Shown: positions 54,050-61,714 of the stretch, piece after piece | How positions within the stretch are numbered: position 1 is the first letter of the stretch | How the letters are laid out: each line of letters opens with the position of its first letter | Origin: CAXNKG01 sp964202965 | GTDB lineage: Bacteria; Acidobacteriota; Vicinamibacteria; Vicinamibacterales; UBA2999 | Direction of reading: 5' to 3' | Assembly: GCA_964202965.1 (NCBI GenBank) | Contig: CAXNKG010000009.1 | Span: forward strand, 1-64,000 | Length of the DNA: 64,000 nt | Program-made: the position numbers and the translations under genes | The notes under the pieces: model-generated | Databases searched by the model: none | What the model was told of the DNA's origin: nothing | Seen by the model: only the letters and a program-made list of their open reading frames with translations

Positions 54050-55873
54050 CAACTTCTCTATCTCGTCCATCACGCGGTTCATTGTCCGCATCGTCACCGT
54101 CAGCGGTTCCTCCGTGTTCATATCGACACCCGCCTCCCGCAGCAGGTCGATCGGATACTTCGAACCGCCGGAGCTGATGAACGTCAGGTAGCGCGCAGTC
54201 GTGTCGGCGTCCCCGGCGAGCACGCGGGCCGCCAGCATCTCCGCGGCGGTGAACGAGGTCGCGTACTGGAAGACGTAGAACTCGTTATAGAAGTGCGGGA
54301 TGTAGCTCCACTCGTGCGCGACGTAGTCGTCCACGACGAGCACGCCGGCATCGTGGCCGTAGTACCGCTTCGTGATGCCGATGTACAAGGTCGCCAGCGC
54401 CTCTCCCGTGATCGGCTCGCCCTTCAGTGCCATCTCGTGCATCCGCAGCTCGTATTCCGCGAACTGGGTCTGGCGGAAGACCGTGGCCTTGATATTTTCG
54501 AGATAGCTGCCGAGCAGCGACAGCCGCGCCGGCACGTCGTCGATCTGTTTCAGCATGTAGTCGATGAGCAGCGCCTCGTTGAACGTCGACGCCACTTCCG
54601 CCACGAAGATCGGATAGTCGGCCAGCGGGTAGGGCTGCGTCTTGTTCGAGTAGTAGCTGTGCATCGTGTGGCCCAGCTCATGGGCCAGCGTGCTCACGTC
54701 GTTGTACTGCCCCTGGTAGTTCAGCAGGATGTACGGATGCACGTCGTAGGCGCCCCCGTTCGAATAGGCGCCGGATTTCTTGCCCTCGATCGGATGCCAG
54801 TCCAGCCAGCGCTCGTTGAAGGCGCGCTGCAGCACCGAGACGTACTCGCCGCCGAGCGGCCGGCTCGCCGTCATCACGAGCTGCTGGGCCTCGTCGGGCG
54901 TGTAGCGCAGGTTCACCGAGGCGACGAGAGGAGCGTACAGATCGTAGTAGTGCAGCGCGTCGCCGATGCCCATCATCCGCCGGCGCAGCCGGAGGTATCG
55001 GTGGAAGGTCGGCAGGTGGCGGTTCACGCCCTCGATGAGCCGCATGTAGACCGACACCGGGATGTTGTTGCGGTCGAGCGCCGATTCGAGCGTGGACCCG
55101 TACTTCCGTGCCTTCGCGAAGAACAGGGCCTTCTGCACGCTGGCGTTCAGCGTCGTGCCAAGCGTCCGGCTGAACCCGCCGAGCGCCGTGAAGAAGGTCG
55201 ACATGCCCGCCTGCCGGTCCGCCCTGTCCGGCACGGTCCGGATCTCCGCGTAGCCGGCCTGATCCAGGCGGACCGATCGCCCATCGGTCGTGACGATCGC
55301 GGGGTACGGGAAGTCGGCATTGGCGAGGATCCCGTAGATGTTGGACGCCGACCCCGCCAGCGGCTGCACGTCGGCGAGGAGCTTCTCTTCGGCGTCGCTC
55401 AGCGTATGAGCCGCGCGCCTCAGGACGTCCCGCAGCAGAAACGCGTACGTCTGCAGGCGGGGCTCTGACGACAGGAACCGTTCGATCGTCGCGCTCCCGA
55501 TCCGCAGAAGTTCAGGATGCAGGTACGACGCCTGCGCCGAGAAATCCGCGTAGAGCTGCTGCATCTCCTGCTGCATCCCCTGTGGCTCGCTGAGGCGCAT
55601 GTCCTCGTCCGCGAGCATCCCTGCGTACACGTAGAGGCGTGACAGCTCCTTGTCGAGACGGGACATGGCCTCGAGCGCGTCGGCGAGGATCTGCGGCGAC
55701 GACCCGAGCGTGCCGGCGAACGCGCCGATGGCGGGGATTTCCGCCGCGCGTGTCGCCTTTTCGGCGCGCCAGGCGGCGATGCCCGGATAGATCTCGCCGA
55801 GATTCCACGTGTACTTCTGGTCGAGGCTGGCGCGGTCACGCCCAGCGCCGGCGGTCAGGACGGACATACGCAT
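54023..55873 (-). CDS. pepF: Oligoendopeptidase F (M3 family)
   Basis: PepF is a cytosolic zinc endopeptidase for oligopeptides. The 616-residue protein has the N-terminal M3 helical domain, the catalytic HExxH in TLAHELGHTMHSYYSN with the downstream glutamate in VAEVASTFNEALL, and the C-terminal YATSFTAAEMLAARV. An ATG two codons later (55867) is an alternative start. It is divergent from the zincin gene with only 16 bases between the chosen starts. Confidence 0.95.
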   Translation of the reverse strand: MRMSVLTAGAGRDRASLDQKYTWNLGEIYPGIAAWRAEKATRAAEIPAIGAFAGTLGSSPQILADALEAMSRLDKELSRLYVYAGMLADEDMRLSEPQGMQQEMQQLYADFSAQASYLHPELLRIGSATIERFLSSEPRLQTYAFLLRDVLRRAAHTLSDAEEKLLADVQPLAGSASNIYGILANADFPYPAIVTTDGRSVRLDQAGYAEIRTVPDRADRQAGMSTFFTALGGFSRTLGTTLNASVQKALFFAKARKYGSTLESALDRNNIPVSVYMRLIEGVNRHLPTFHRYLRLRRRMMGIGDALHYYDLYAPLVASVNLRYTPDEAQQLVMTASRPLGGEYVSVLQRAFNERWLDWHPIEGKKSGAYSNGGAYDVHPYILLNYQGQYNDVSTLAHELGHTMHSYYSNKTQPYPLADYPIFVAEVASTFNEALLIDYMLKQIDDVPARLSLLGSYLENIKATVFRQTQFAEYELRMHEMALKGEPITGEALATLYIGITKRYYGHDAGVLVVDDYVAHEWSYIPHFYNEFYVFQYATSFTAAEMLAARVLAGDADTTARYLTFISSGGSKYPIDLLREAGVDMNTEEPLTVTMRTMNRVMDEIEKLLEDVLAQS

Positions 55874-55877
55874 CCAT

Positions 55878-55883
55878 TATCAT
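55878..55883 (+). promoter_or_regulatory. -10-like element of the zincin-ATP-grasp pair
   Basis: TATCAT ends six bases before the GTG at 55890, predicting a leaderless message. It lies just upstream of the pepF start on the other strand. Confidence 0.45.
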
Positions 55884-55889
55884 CGCTTC

Positions 55890-56915
55890 GTGCCGCGACG
55901 GACCCCGCCCCGCCCGATGGACGACCTCGACGATGAGGCCCTCCTCGATACTCGAATGTGCGATCTGCCGGTGACCATCGAGGACACGCTCGCCGAACGG
56001 CTCGCCGAGCTTCGCGCCGACCTCGACACGCGCGGTCTCGGATTTTCGCTGCACTTCTATCTCTCTGATGAGTGGTTTACCCCTGACGGGGCCACCGCGA
56101 TCGCGATTCCGTTCTACATGGCGCACCCGCGCCTCGCAAAGCTCGAAGAGTCACAGATGCTCGAAGTGGAAGGCGGCGAATACGACTGGTGCATGCGCAT
56201 CCTGCGCCACGAGGCGGGCCACGCGCTGGACAACGCGTACCGCCTCCGGCTGCGCCGGCAACGGCGCCGGATCTTCGGGCTGCCGTCGAAGCCCTACCCC
56301 GAGTTCTACACGCCGAAGCCGTACAGCAAGAGCTACGTCCTGCATCTCGATGCCTGGTATGCGCAGAGTCATCCGGACGAGGATTTCGCGGAAACGTTTG
56401 CGGTCTGGCTGGCGCCGGCCAGCCAGTGGCGGCAGCGGTACAGCGGCTGGCCCGCCGTGAAGAAGCTCGAATACATGGACGCGCTCATGGCGTCGATTCG
56501 AGGAAAGCGGGCGCGCGTGGACAATCCGATGGAGGTCGAGCCGCTCTCGAAGACGCGGACGACGCTGCGCCAGCACTACCGGACGAAGCGGCGGTACTAC
56601 GGCGTCGACCACCCGAATTTCTACGACCGCGACCTCCGCCGGCTGTTCTCGGAGTCGCGAGAGTTTATGGGGAGTACCACGGCAGCGCAGTTCATCTCCC
56701 GCATCAGGCGGCCGACCCGGCGCCTGGTGGCCGGCTGGACCGGGATCTACCAGTACACGATCGACCAGGTCATCGAGGAGATGATCGGCCGCAGCCGCGA
56801 GCTGAAGCTGCGGCTGGCGGTCCCGGAAGATCAGGCGCGGCAGGAGTTCACGGTGCTGCTCACCGTGCAGGCCATGAACTACCTCCATAGCGGCGGGCAT
56901 CGGGTGTTTCTCTAG
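55890..56915 (+). CDS. Putative zinc metallopeptidase (zincin, HEAGH)
   Basis: The 341-residue protein has the zincin motif RHEAGHALDNAY near residue 105 and a later glutamate-containing segment HPDEDFAETFAVWL that can supply the third ligand. The N-terminal stretch DLDDEALLDTRMCDLPVTIE and YLSDEWFTPDG are well ordered and look family-specific. No signal peptide is seen, so it is probably cytosolic. The GTG at 55890 follows a -10 box; an ATG at 55917 is the alternative. It is 32 bases upstream of an ATP-grasp ligase gene, suggesting a joint peptide-related function that is not established. Confidence 0.8.
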   Translation: MPRRTPPRPMDDLDDEALLDTRMCDLPVTIEDTLAERLAELRADLDTRGLGFSLHFYLSDEWFTPDGATAIAIPFYMAHPRLAKLEESQMLEVEGGEYDWCMRILRHEAGHALDNAYRLRLRRQRRRIFGLPSKPYPEFYTPKPYSKSYVLHLDAWYAQSHPDEDFAETFAVWLAPASQWRQRYSGWPAVKKLEYMDALMASIRGKRARVDNPMEVEPLSKTRTTLRQHYRTKRRYYGVDHPNFYDRDLRRLFSESREFMGSTTAAQFISRIRRPTRRLVAGWTGIYQYTIDQVIEEMIGRSRELKLRLAVPEDQARQEFTVLLTVQAMNYLHSGGHRVFL

Positions 56916-56947
56916 TCGGCAGGCGGTAGTCGGTAGTCGGTAGTTCA
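56916..56947. repeat. GGTAGTC word repeat between zincin and ATP-grasp genes
   Basis: The whole 32-base spacer is made of near-copies of the word GGTAGTC (three in tandem) preceded by a GGCAGGC variant. It replaces any recognisable ribosome site in front of the ATP-grasp GTG, which is odd for two genes that look co-transcribed. Confidence 0.75.
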
Positions 56948-57967
56948 GTGAAAGAGCTCAAGATCCTGGCCCTTGTCCACGACCATCTGGTGCCGCCGGA
57001 CGACACCACCGGAATCGATGTACGCGAGGCCGAGTGGAAGATGGAGTACGACGTCATCGAGACCCTGCGGGAGCTGGGGCACACGGTGCGCGTGCTCGGC
57101 CTCCACGACGAACTGGGCAGCATCCGGCCGACCGCCGGTCTCTTCAAGCCGCACATCGTCTTCAACCTGATGGAAGCCTTTGCCGGTGTCACGACCTTCG
57201 ACCAGAACGTCGTGAGCTACCTGGAACTGCTCCGCCTGCCCTACACGGGGTGCAACCCGCGTGGGCTGATCCTGGCGCGCGACAAGGCGCTCTCGAAGAA
57301 GCTCCTGGCCTACCACCGCATCGGCGTCCCGGAGTTCACCGTGGTGCGCCGCGGCGGCCGTCCGAGGCTCACCAAGAAGCTGCACTTCCCGCTCATCGTG
57401 AAGTCCCTCTTCTTCGAGGCGTCGGCCGGAATTTCACAGGCGTCGGTCGTCGAGAATGACGAGCAGCTCGAGCGCCGCGTCCAGTTCATTCACGACAACC
57501 TCGGCACCGCGGCGATCGTCGAGCAGTTCATCGACGGCCGCGAGTTGTACGTGGGGGTGCTCGGCAACCAGCGGCTCGACGTCTATCCGGTCTGGGAAAT
57601 GTCGTTCGACAAGATGCCCGACAACAAATGGCGCATTGCCACCGAGCGGGTGAAATGGAGCACCCAATACCAGAAGCGCCACGGCATCATGACCGACAGG
57701 GCTCCGCTCGACGCCGAGACGGCCGAGCGAATCCAGCGGGTGGCAAAGCGCACCTATCGGGCGCTCGACTTGAACGGCTACGCCCGCGTCGACCTTCGCA
57801 TGGACGAACAGGGGGGCCTGTTCGTCCTCGAAGCCAATCCCAACCCGAACCTCGCGTACGGCGAGGACTTCGCCGAGTCCGCGGAGGTCAGCGGCACCTC
57901 GTACGAGCGCCTCCTCGAACGGATTCTGACGCTGGGTCGCCGCTGGGAACCGGAACGGACCGGGTAG
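56948..57967 (+). CDS. ATP-grasp ligase, D-alanine-D-alanine ligase-like
   Basis: The 339-residue protein has the ATP-grasp layout: an N-terminal preATP domain (ALVHDHLVPPDDT, FKPHIVFNLMEAF), the nucleotide-binding lysine in FPLIVKSLFFEASAGISQAS, and the metal-binding RVDLRMDEQGGLFVLEANPN end. It resembles D-Ala-D-Ala ligases but lacks their usual N-terminal GGxSxEHxVS signature, so the cell-wall role should not be assumed. It should join a carboxylate to an amine with ATP. It is paired with the zincin gene upstream. Confidence 0.83.
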   Translation: MKELKILALVHDHLVPPDDTTGIDVREAEWKMEYDVIETLRELGHTVRVLGLHDELGSIRPTAGLFKPHIVFNLMEAFAGVTTFDQNVVSYLELLRLPYTGCNPRGLILARDKALSKKLLAYHRIGVPEFTVVRRGGRPRLTKKLHFPLIVKSLFFEASAGISQASVVENDEQLERRVQFIHDNLGTAAIVEQFIDGRELYVGVLGNQRLDVYPVWEMSFDKMPDNKWRIATERVKWSTQYQKRHGIMTDRAPLDAETAERIQRVAKRTYRALDLNGYARVDLRMDEQGGLFVLEANPNPNLAYGEDFAESAEVSGTSYERLLERILTLGRRWEPERTG

Positions 57968-57986
57968 AGCCAGAGCCCACAGCCTG

Positions 57987-57992
57987 TATAAT
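57987..57992 (+). promoter_or_regulatory. -10 box of the exported methyltransferase-like gene
   Basis: A perfect TATAAT lies 20 bases before the ATG, with GGAGG at 58003-58007 between. A 16-base sequence just upstream (57967-57982) also occurs at 31970-31985, again ahead of an AT-rich box. No clear -35 is seen. Confidence 0.6.
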
Positions 57993-58011
57993 TCCCGCCT
58001 TTGGAGGAATC

Positions 58012-58833
58012 ATGATCTCGCCACCGGTTCGCCGAACGCTGTCCGCGCTCGTTCTCGCTGTTTTCGCGTCTTTTCCGGCGTTCGCCCAGCAGGCGCCCGC
58101 CGCGCCGCAGGAAGAATTCGTCCCGCAGGTCGGGCAGGCCGGCAAGGACGTCGTCTGGGTGCCCACGCCGCCGGAGCTCGTCGAAGCGATGCTCGATCTG
58201 GCGAAAGTCACGGCGCAGGATTACGTGATGGACCTGGGGTCAGGCGACGGCCGCAACGTGATTGCGGCGGCGAAGCGCGGTGCCGAGGCGATGGGCGTCG
58301 AATTCAACCCCAACATGGTGCAGCTCTCGAAGAAGAACGCCGCGGCCGCGGGCGTCACCGGCAAGGCGACCTTTGTCGAAGGCGACATGTACATAGCCGA
58401 CATCTCGAAGGCGTCCGTGATGGCGCTGTTCCTGCTCCCGAGCAACATGCTGGAGCTGCGCGAGAAGTTCGTGAATCTGCGCCCCGGCAGCCGGATCGTC
58501 TCCAACACCTTCGGGATCGAGGGATGGTCGCCGGACGAGACGGTCACGATTGAAACGAACTGCAGTGCATGGTGCACGGCGCTGCTGTGGATTGTGCCGG
58601 CGAGAGTCGCAGGGACGTGGCGCACCGCCGAGGGCAACCTCGTGCTGGAACAGCAGTACCAGGTGGTGACGGGCACCCTCAACGGGAAGCCGATTCAGGC
58701 CGGCAAGCTGCGCGGCGAGCAGCTTCGCTTCCTGGTCGGAACGGCCGAGTACACGGGCAAGGTGAGCGGGACTCGGATTGACGGGTCCCTCCGGTCTGGC
58801 GGCCCGGCTGAAAACTGGACCGCGACACGGTAA
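58012..58833 (+). CDS. Exported SAM-methyltransferase-fold protein
   Basis: The 273-residue protein begins with a clear signal peptide (VRRTLSALVLAVFASFPAFA, cleavage near AQQ). A Rossmann methyltransferase core follows with motif I YVMDLGSGDGRNVIAAAK, motif II GVEFNP and FVEGDMYIADIS. The last ~80 residues form a separate region (AGTWRTAEGNLVLEQQYQVV onwards), probably a small beta domain. Since SAM is normally cytosolic, an exported methyltransferase is puzzling. Either the leader is an uncleaved anchor or the fold has another use. Ribosome site GGAGG is present. Confidence 0.83.
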   Translation: MISPPVRRTLSALVLAVFASFPAFAQQAPAAPQEEFVPQVGQAGKDVVWVPTPPELVEAMLDLAKVTAQDYVMDLGSGDGRNVIAAAKRGAEAMGVEFNPNMVQLSKKNAAAAGVTGKATFVEGDMYIADISKASVMALFLLPSNMLELREKFVNLRPGSRIVSNTFGIEGWSPDETVTIETNCSAWCTALLWIVPARVAGTWRTAEGNLVLEQQYQVVTGTLNGKPIQAGKLRGEQLRFLVGTAEYTGKVSGTRIDGSLRSGGPAENWTATR

Positions 58834-58875
58834 TCGGTCGATTCGATTAGCCCTGCGTGAGGTGTGCCCGAATTA

Positions 58876-58936
58876 AGTCAAAGGTCAAGAGTCAAAGGGC
58901 AAAGGTACTTTTGACTTCTGACTTTTGACTTCTGAC
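58876..58936. repeat. GTCAAAG/CTTTTGAC word repeat forming a long inverted repeat
   Basis: The left half is built from variants of GTCAAAGG and GTCAAGAG. The right half is built from their complements CTTTTGACTT and CTGACTT, so the 60 bases can fold back on themselves in several registers. It lies between the convergent exported-methyltransferase and metallo-beta-lactamase genes and may serve as a two-way terminator. Confidence 0.75.
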
Positions 58937-59950
58937 TTATCTGGATCCCTTGATAGTCCGGTACACCTGGGCAATGTGATCCGCTCGAAGCATGTCGTAC
59001 CGTTCAAACCCCTTATACGCATCCAGGGTGAGCGACTTCTGGATCTCCGGCAGCGTTCGTCCCGCCCCGATTCCGGCAGCCACTCCCGTGGACAGGTCCT
59101 GCAGGTAGCGCAGCAGTCCCTCCGCGTCCGCTCTCGTTCCTGCCAGCGCATGCCCGGTCAGCGCGTGCTCGAAGTCGAGCGACACGACCGTTTTCAGCGC
59201 ATCGATCCAGTCGCCGACGGTCGGCGCCAGCCCGCCCGGCAGCCGCCTGACCTGCAGAATGTCCGCGCTGAAGACCGCCCGCTCGTCGGGGAAATGCAGG
59301 ACGGCACTGTCGGGCGCGTGTGCATTGCCCAGATGCATCATGACCACCCGCTTGCCGCCCAGCGTCACGGTGTGGCGATCGGCGAACGTCACACTGGGCG
59401 GATAGACGTCGCTCAACGCGCCGCGTGCCATCTCCGCGCCGCTCAGCAGCCCGTCGCGATTCTCATCAAACAGCCAGAACCGCTGCGCCGTGTCGCCCGT
59501 CGCTTCCGCCCGTTCGATGATGCCGTTCTGGTTCGCATCCATCTTGAGCGCGCCGCCCGTCAGCGGATGAATGCCACCCGGCAGCGCCAGCGTCGCCGGC
59601 ATGTTGCGATGACCGACGAACTCCGCGGTGTCTGCCCACACGACGCCGCCCGACGCGTGATCCCAGTCGTGGTGCGTGTAGAGCACGTAGCGCACCGGCA
59701 CCTTGAACCGTGCCGCCATCTCCGCCTTCAGCCACCGCGAAAAATCGCGGTTGATGGGGTCGCTCATGATGATCCCGTCCGGCGTGACGAGGAAGACCGT
59801 GTAGTGGTTGTCGTTCTGCGCGCGGTACAGCTCTCCAGTGATCTTGACGATCCCACGCGGGGGCGTCGTCTGCGCCGCTGACCTGTTCGGGAACGCGCTG
59901 CCGATGACGACAGCGATCGTGAGCATCAGGGCCGAACGAAGCATGAACAT
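58937..59950 (-). CDS. Secreted metallo-beta-lactamase-fold protein with inserted EF-hand pair
   Basis: The 337-residue precursor has a signal peptide and an MBL fold. The metal site is THHDWDH (92-98), in which the second histidine of the usual HxHxDH is replaced by D95; further ligands are H211, D230 and H267. Between residues 138 and 173 lie two EF-hand calcium loops (DANQNGIIERAE and DENRDGLLSGAE), unusual inside this fold. The enzyme's substrate is unknown and it should act in the periplasm or outside. It is downstream of the bicupin gene on the same strand. Confidence 0.86.
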   Translation of the reverse strand: MFMLRSALMLTIAVVIGSAFPNRSAAQTTPPRGIVKITGELYRAQNDNHYTVFLVTPDGIIMSDPINRDFSRWLKAEMAARFKVPVRYVLYTHHDWDHASGGVVWADTAEFVGHRNMPATLALPGGIHPLTGGALKMDANQNGIIERAEATGDTAQRFWLFDENRDGLLSGAEMARGALSDVYPPSVTFADRHTVTLGGKRVVMMHLGNAHAPDSAVLHFPDERAVFSADILQVRRLPGGLAPTVGDWIDALKTVVSLDFEHALTGHALAGTRADAEGLLRYLQDLSTGVAAGIGAGRTLPEIQKSLTLDAYKGFERYDMLRADHIAQVYRTIKGSR

Positions 59951-59952
59951 GA

Positions 59953-60627
59953 CTACCTGGCCTCCACTTCTATTAACCGGGCATCGGCCGCGCCGATGAG
60001 CGAGAGCACGTGCGGCTGGTCCGGAGCGGAGTGGAACCAGCGGCCCGCCGCGATGCGGAATTCCGACTCGCCACCGCCGCCCTGGACTTCCACCTCACCC
60101 GACAGCAGGACCACGACCGTCGGCTGCTGATGCACGTGGCTGGTCTGGGGCACGGACGTGGAGAGACGGACCTCGTAGACCGCGAACGCCCGCGCCTGCT
60201 GCAGCAGCGCGGTTCCCGGCGCCTCGATGACCCGGGGCAGCGTCCACCCGCCATCCCGCACATTCTCGACCGCCAGGACGCGATACGGAGTCTTCCCGAC
60301 GTTCTCGAGGGCATGGGCGCCGGCGGCCCCGGTGTAGGTGACCAGGTTGATGCCACCGGGCACGTAGCTGCGCGGCGCCTCCCAGTCCTTTCCCGTCACA
60401 CGCGTCCGGAAGGTGGTGTCACCCGTGGCCACGACGGCGACGTCGCGGTCGTGGGAGTGGTCAAGGGTCGTGGCCCCTGGCGGCACGAGAATCTCGAACA
60501 GGCGCATGTGCGCCACGTACAGCACGCGCCGGTGGTGGGGCTCTTCCGACACCGGTACCGGCGCCTGCGCCAGCAGGACGGCACCGCACAACAGCGCACA
60601 GGCGACGCCGGCAGCCATCTGGACCAC
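59953..60627 (-). CDS. Secreted bicupin protein
   Basis: The 224-residue precursor has a signal peptide (AAGVACALLCGAVLLAQA) and two cupin-like halves. The first has FEILVPPGATTLDHSHDRDV and the second SHVHQQPTVVVLLSGEVEVQ with a late RWFHSAPDQPHVL. These are possible metal-binding beta-barrels, with histidines and a glutamate at plausible ligand sites. Function is unknown. The GTG start at 60627 follows a perfect TATAAT by six bases, so the mRNA is probably leaderless. It overlaps nothing and is two bases from the MBL gene. Confidence 0.8.
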   Translation of the reverse strand: MVQMAAGVACALLCGAVLLAQAPVPVSEEPHHRRVLYVAHMRLFEILVPPGATTLDHSHDRDVAVVATGDTTFRTRVTGKDWEAPRSYVPGGINLVTYTGAAGAHALENVGKTPYRVLAVENVRDGGWTLPRVIEAPGTALLQQARAFAVYEVRLSTSVPQTSHVHQQPTVVVLLSGEVEVQGGGGESEFRIAAGRWFHSAPDQPHVLSLIGAADARLIEVEAR

Positions 60628-60633
60628 GCGCGG

Positions 60634-60639
60634 ATTATA
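60634..60639 (-). promoter_or_regulatory. -10 box giving a leaderless bicupin-MBL mRNA
   Basis: On the reverse strand TATAAT is followed by six bases and the GTG start. No ribosome-binding sequence lies between them. Confidence 0.65.
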
Positions 60640-60707
60640 CGCCCGGGCGTCCTTGACTGATTCCCGTTTGCCGCGCAGAATGTTTGCCCAGTCTGGAGGA
60701 TCTCAGA

Positions 60708-61412
60708 ATGCGCGCCATGCGATTGGTTCCGGCCGCTCTAATACTTGCGCTCTTTGCCACCTCTGCCTCTGCGCAGGAATGGATTGATTACACCAGCCGG
60801 GAGGACCGGTTCACGGTCAACATGCCAGGCCAGCCGAAGGCGGAGACCGTTCAGTGGCCCTCCGAGTACGGACTGGTGTTCCCCGGCCGTGTGCACACGG
60901 CGATCAGGAACGGTTTCGCCGGTCCCGAGAAGTACAGCATCACCGTCGTCGACTACACCAACGCCGAGAAGCTGTACGCCGACAAGCCGCATCCCCCCTC
61001 GTTCCGGCAGGCCGAGTACTGGATGATGGATATCCAGGGATCGATTCAGTACGCCGCCACGAAGCTCTATCGCTTCAAGCCCGGGGTTAAAGTCACGCAT
61101 GACGCGTGGCACTACATCGACCTGGTCGAGGGACATCACCTCAACCTGACGAACCCCGATGGCACGCGCACCTTCGTCGCTATTTACCTTCACGAGAATC
61201 GGCTGTACATCCTCGACGGCACCGTCCCGGCAAAAGGCCCGGAACCGGGCCTGTTCACCCAGTCGCTCAGCTTCCTCGACGCTGAGGGCAAGCGCGTGCG
61301 CTACAGCCAGATCTATTCGAACAAGCTGCCGCCAGAAACCATCAAGCCGCCGGGACGCGGCCAGGGCGCGGGCGGCGGAGGCCAGGCGCCGGCCGGCGGC
61401 CGCGGGCAGTAG
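60708..61412 (+). CDS. Secreted protein of unknown function
   Basis: The 234-residue precursor begins with a signal peptide (MRLVPAALILALFATSASA) and starts at an ATG with GGAGG nine bases upstream. The mature part reads EWIDYTSREDRFTVNMPGQP at its start and contains YLHENRLYILDGTVP and SLSFLDAEGKRVRYSQIYSN. It ends in a Gly/Gln-rich tail. I do not recognise the family name. Its C-terminal half is repeated in the next gene. Confidence 0.78.
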   Translation: MRAMRLVPAALILALFATSASAQEWIDYTSREDRFTVNMPGQPKAETVQWPSEYGLVFPGRVHTAIRNGFAGPEKYSITVVDYTNAEKLYADKPHPPSFRQAEYWMMDIQGSIQYAATKLYRFKPGVKVTHDAWHYIDLVEGHHLNLTNPDGTRTFVAIYLHENRLYILDGTVPAKGPEPGLFTQSLSFLDAEGKRVRYSQIYSNKLPPETIKPPGRGQGAGGGGQAPAGGRGQ

Positions 61413-61436
61413 TCAACACCGAGGACACAGGGGAGC

Positions 61437-61703
61437 ATGGCCAGAGTGACCTACGACGCGTGGCACCACATCGATCGCGTCAGCGGGCGGCAGGTCAACC
61501 TCGTCAACGCGGGCGGCACAACGACCTTCGGGTCGATCTATCTCCACGAAAACCGGCTCTACATCCTGGACGGGACCGTGCCGCGCGGCGCGCCCGACCC
61601 GGGCTTCTTCACACAATCCATCAGCTTCCTTGACGCCGGCGGGAAACGGGTCCGCTACGAGGACATCTACTCGAACCGGCTACCTCCGGACACGATCAAG
61701 TAA
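61437..61703 (+). pseudogene. Truncated duplicate of the preceding secreted protein
   Basis: The 88-residue reading frame matches about residues 135-220 of the upstream protein almost throughout: YLHENRLYILDGTVP is identical, and DAWHYIDLVEG aligns with DAWHHIDRVSG. It lacks a signal peptide and the N-terminal half, but ends at the same IK position before a stop. GGGGAG lies close before its ATG. It is most likely a gene remnant from a partial tandem duplication, although a short cytosolic protein cannot be excluded. Confidence 0.78.
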
Positions 61704-61714
61704 GGAGACATCAC

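Noticed and set aside
56948..57967. Ordinary D-alanine-D-alanine ligase (ddl)
   Set aside because: The N-terminal signature of Ddl is not visible and no murein genes adjoin, so only the ATP-grasp class is claimed.
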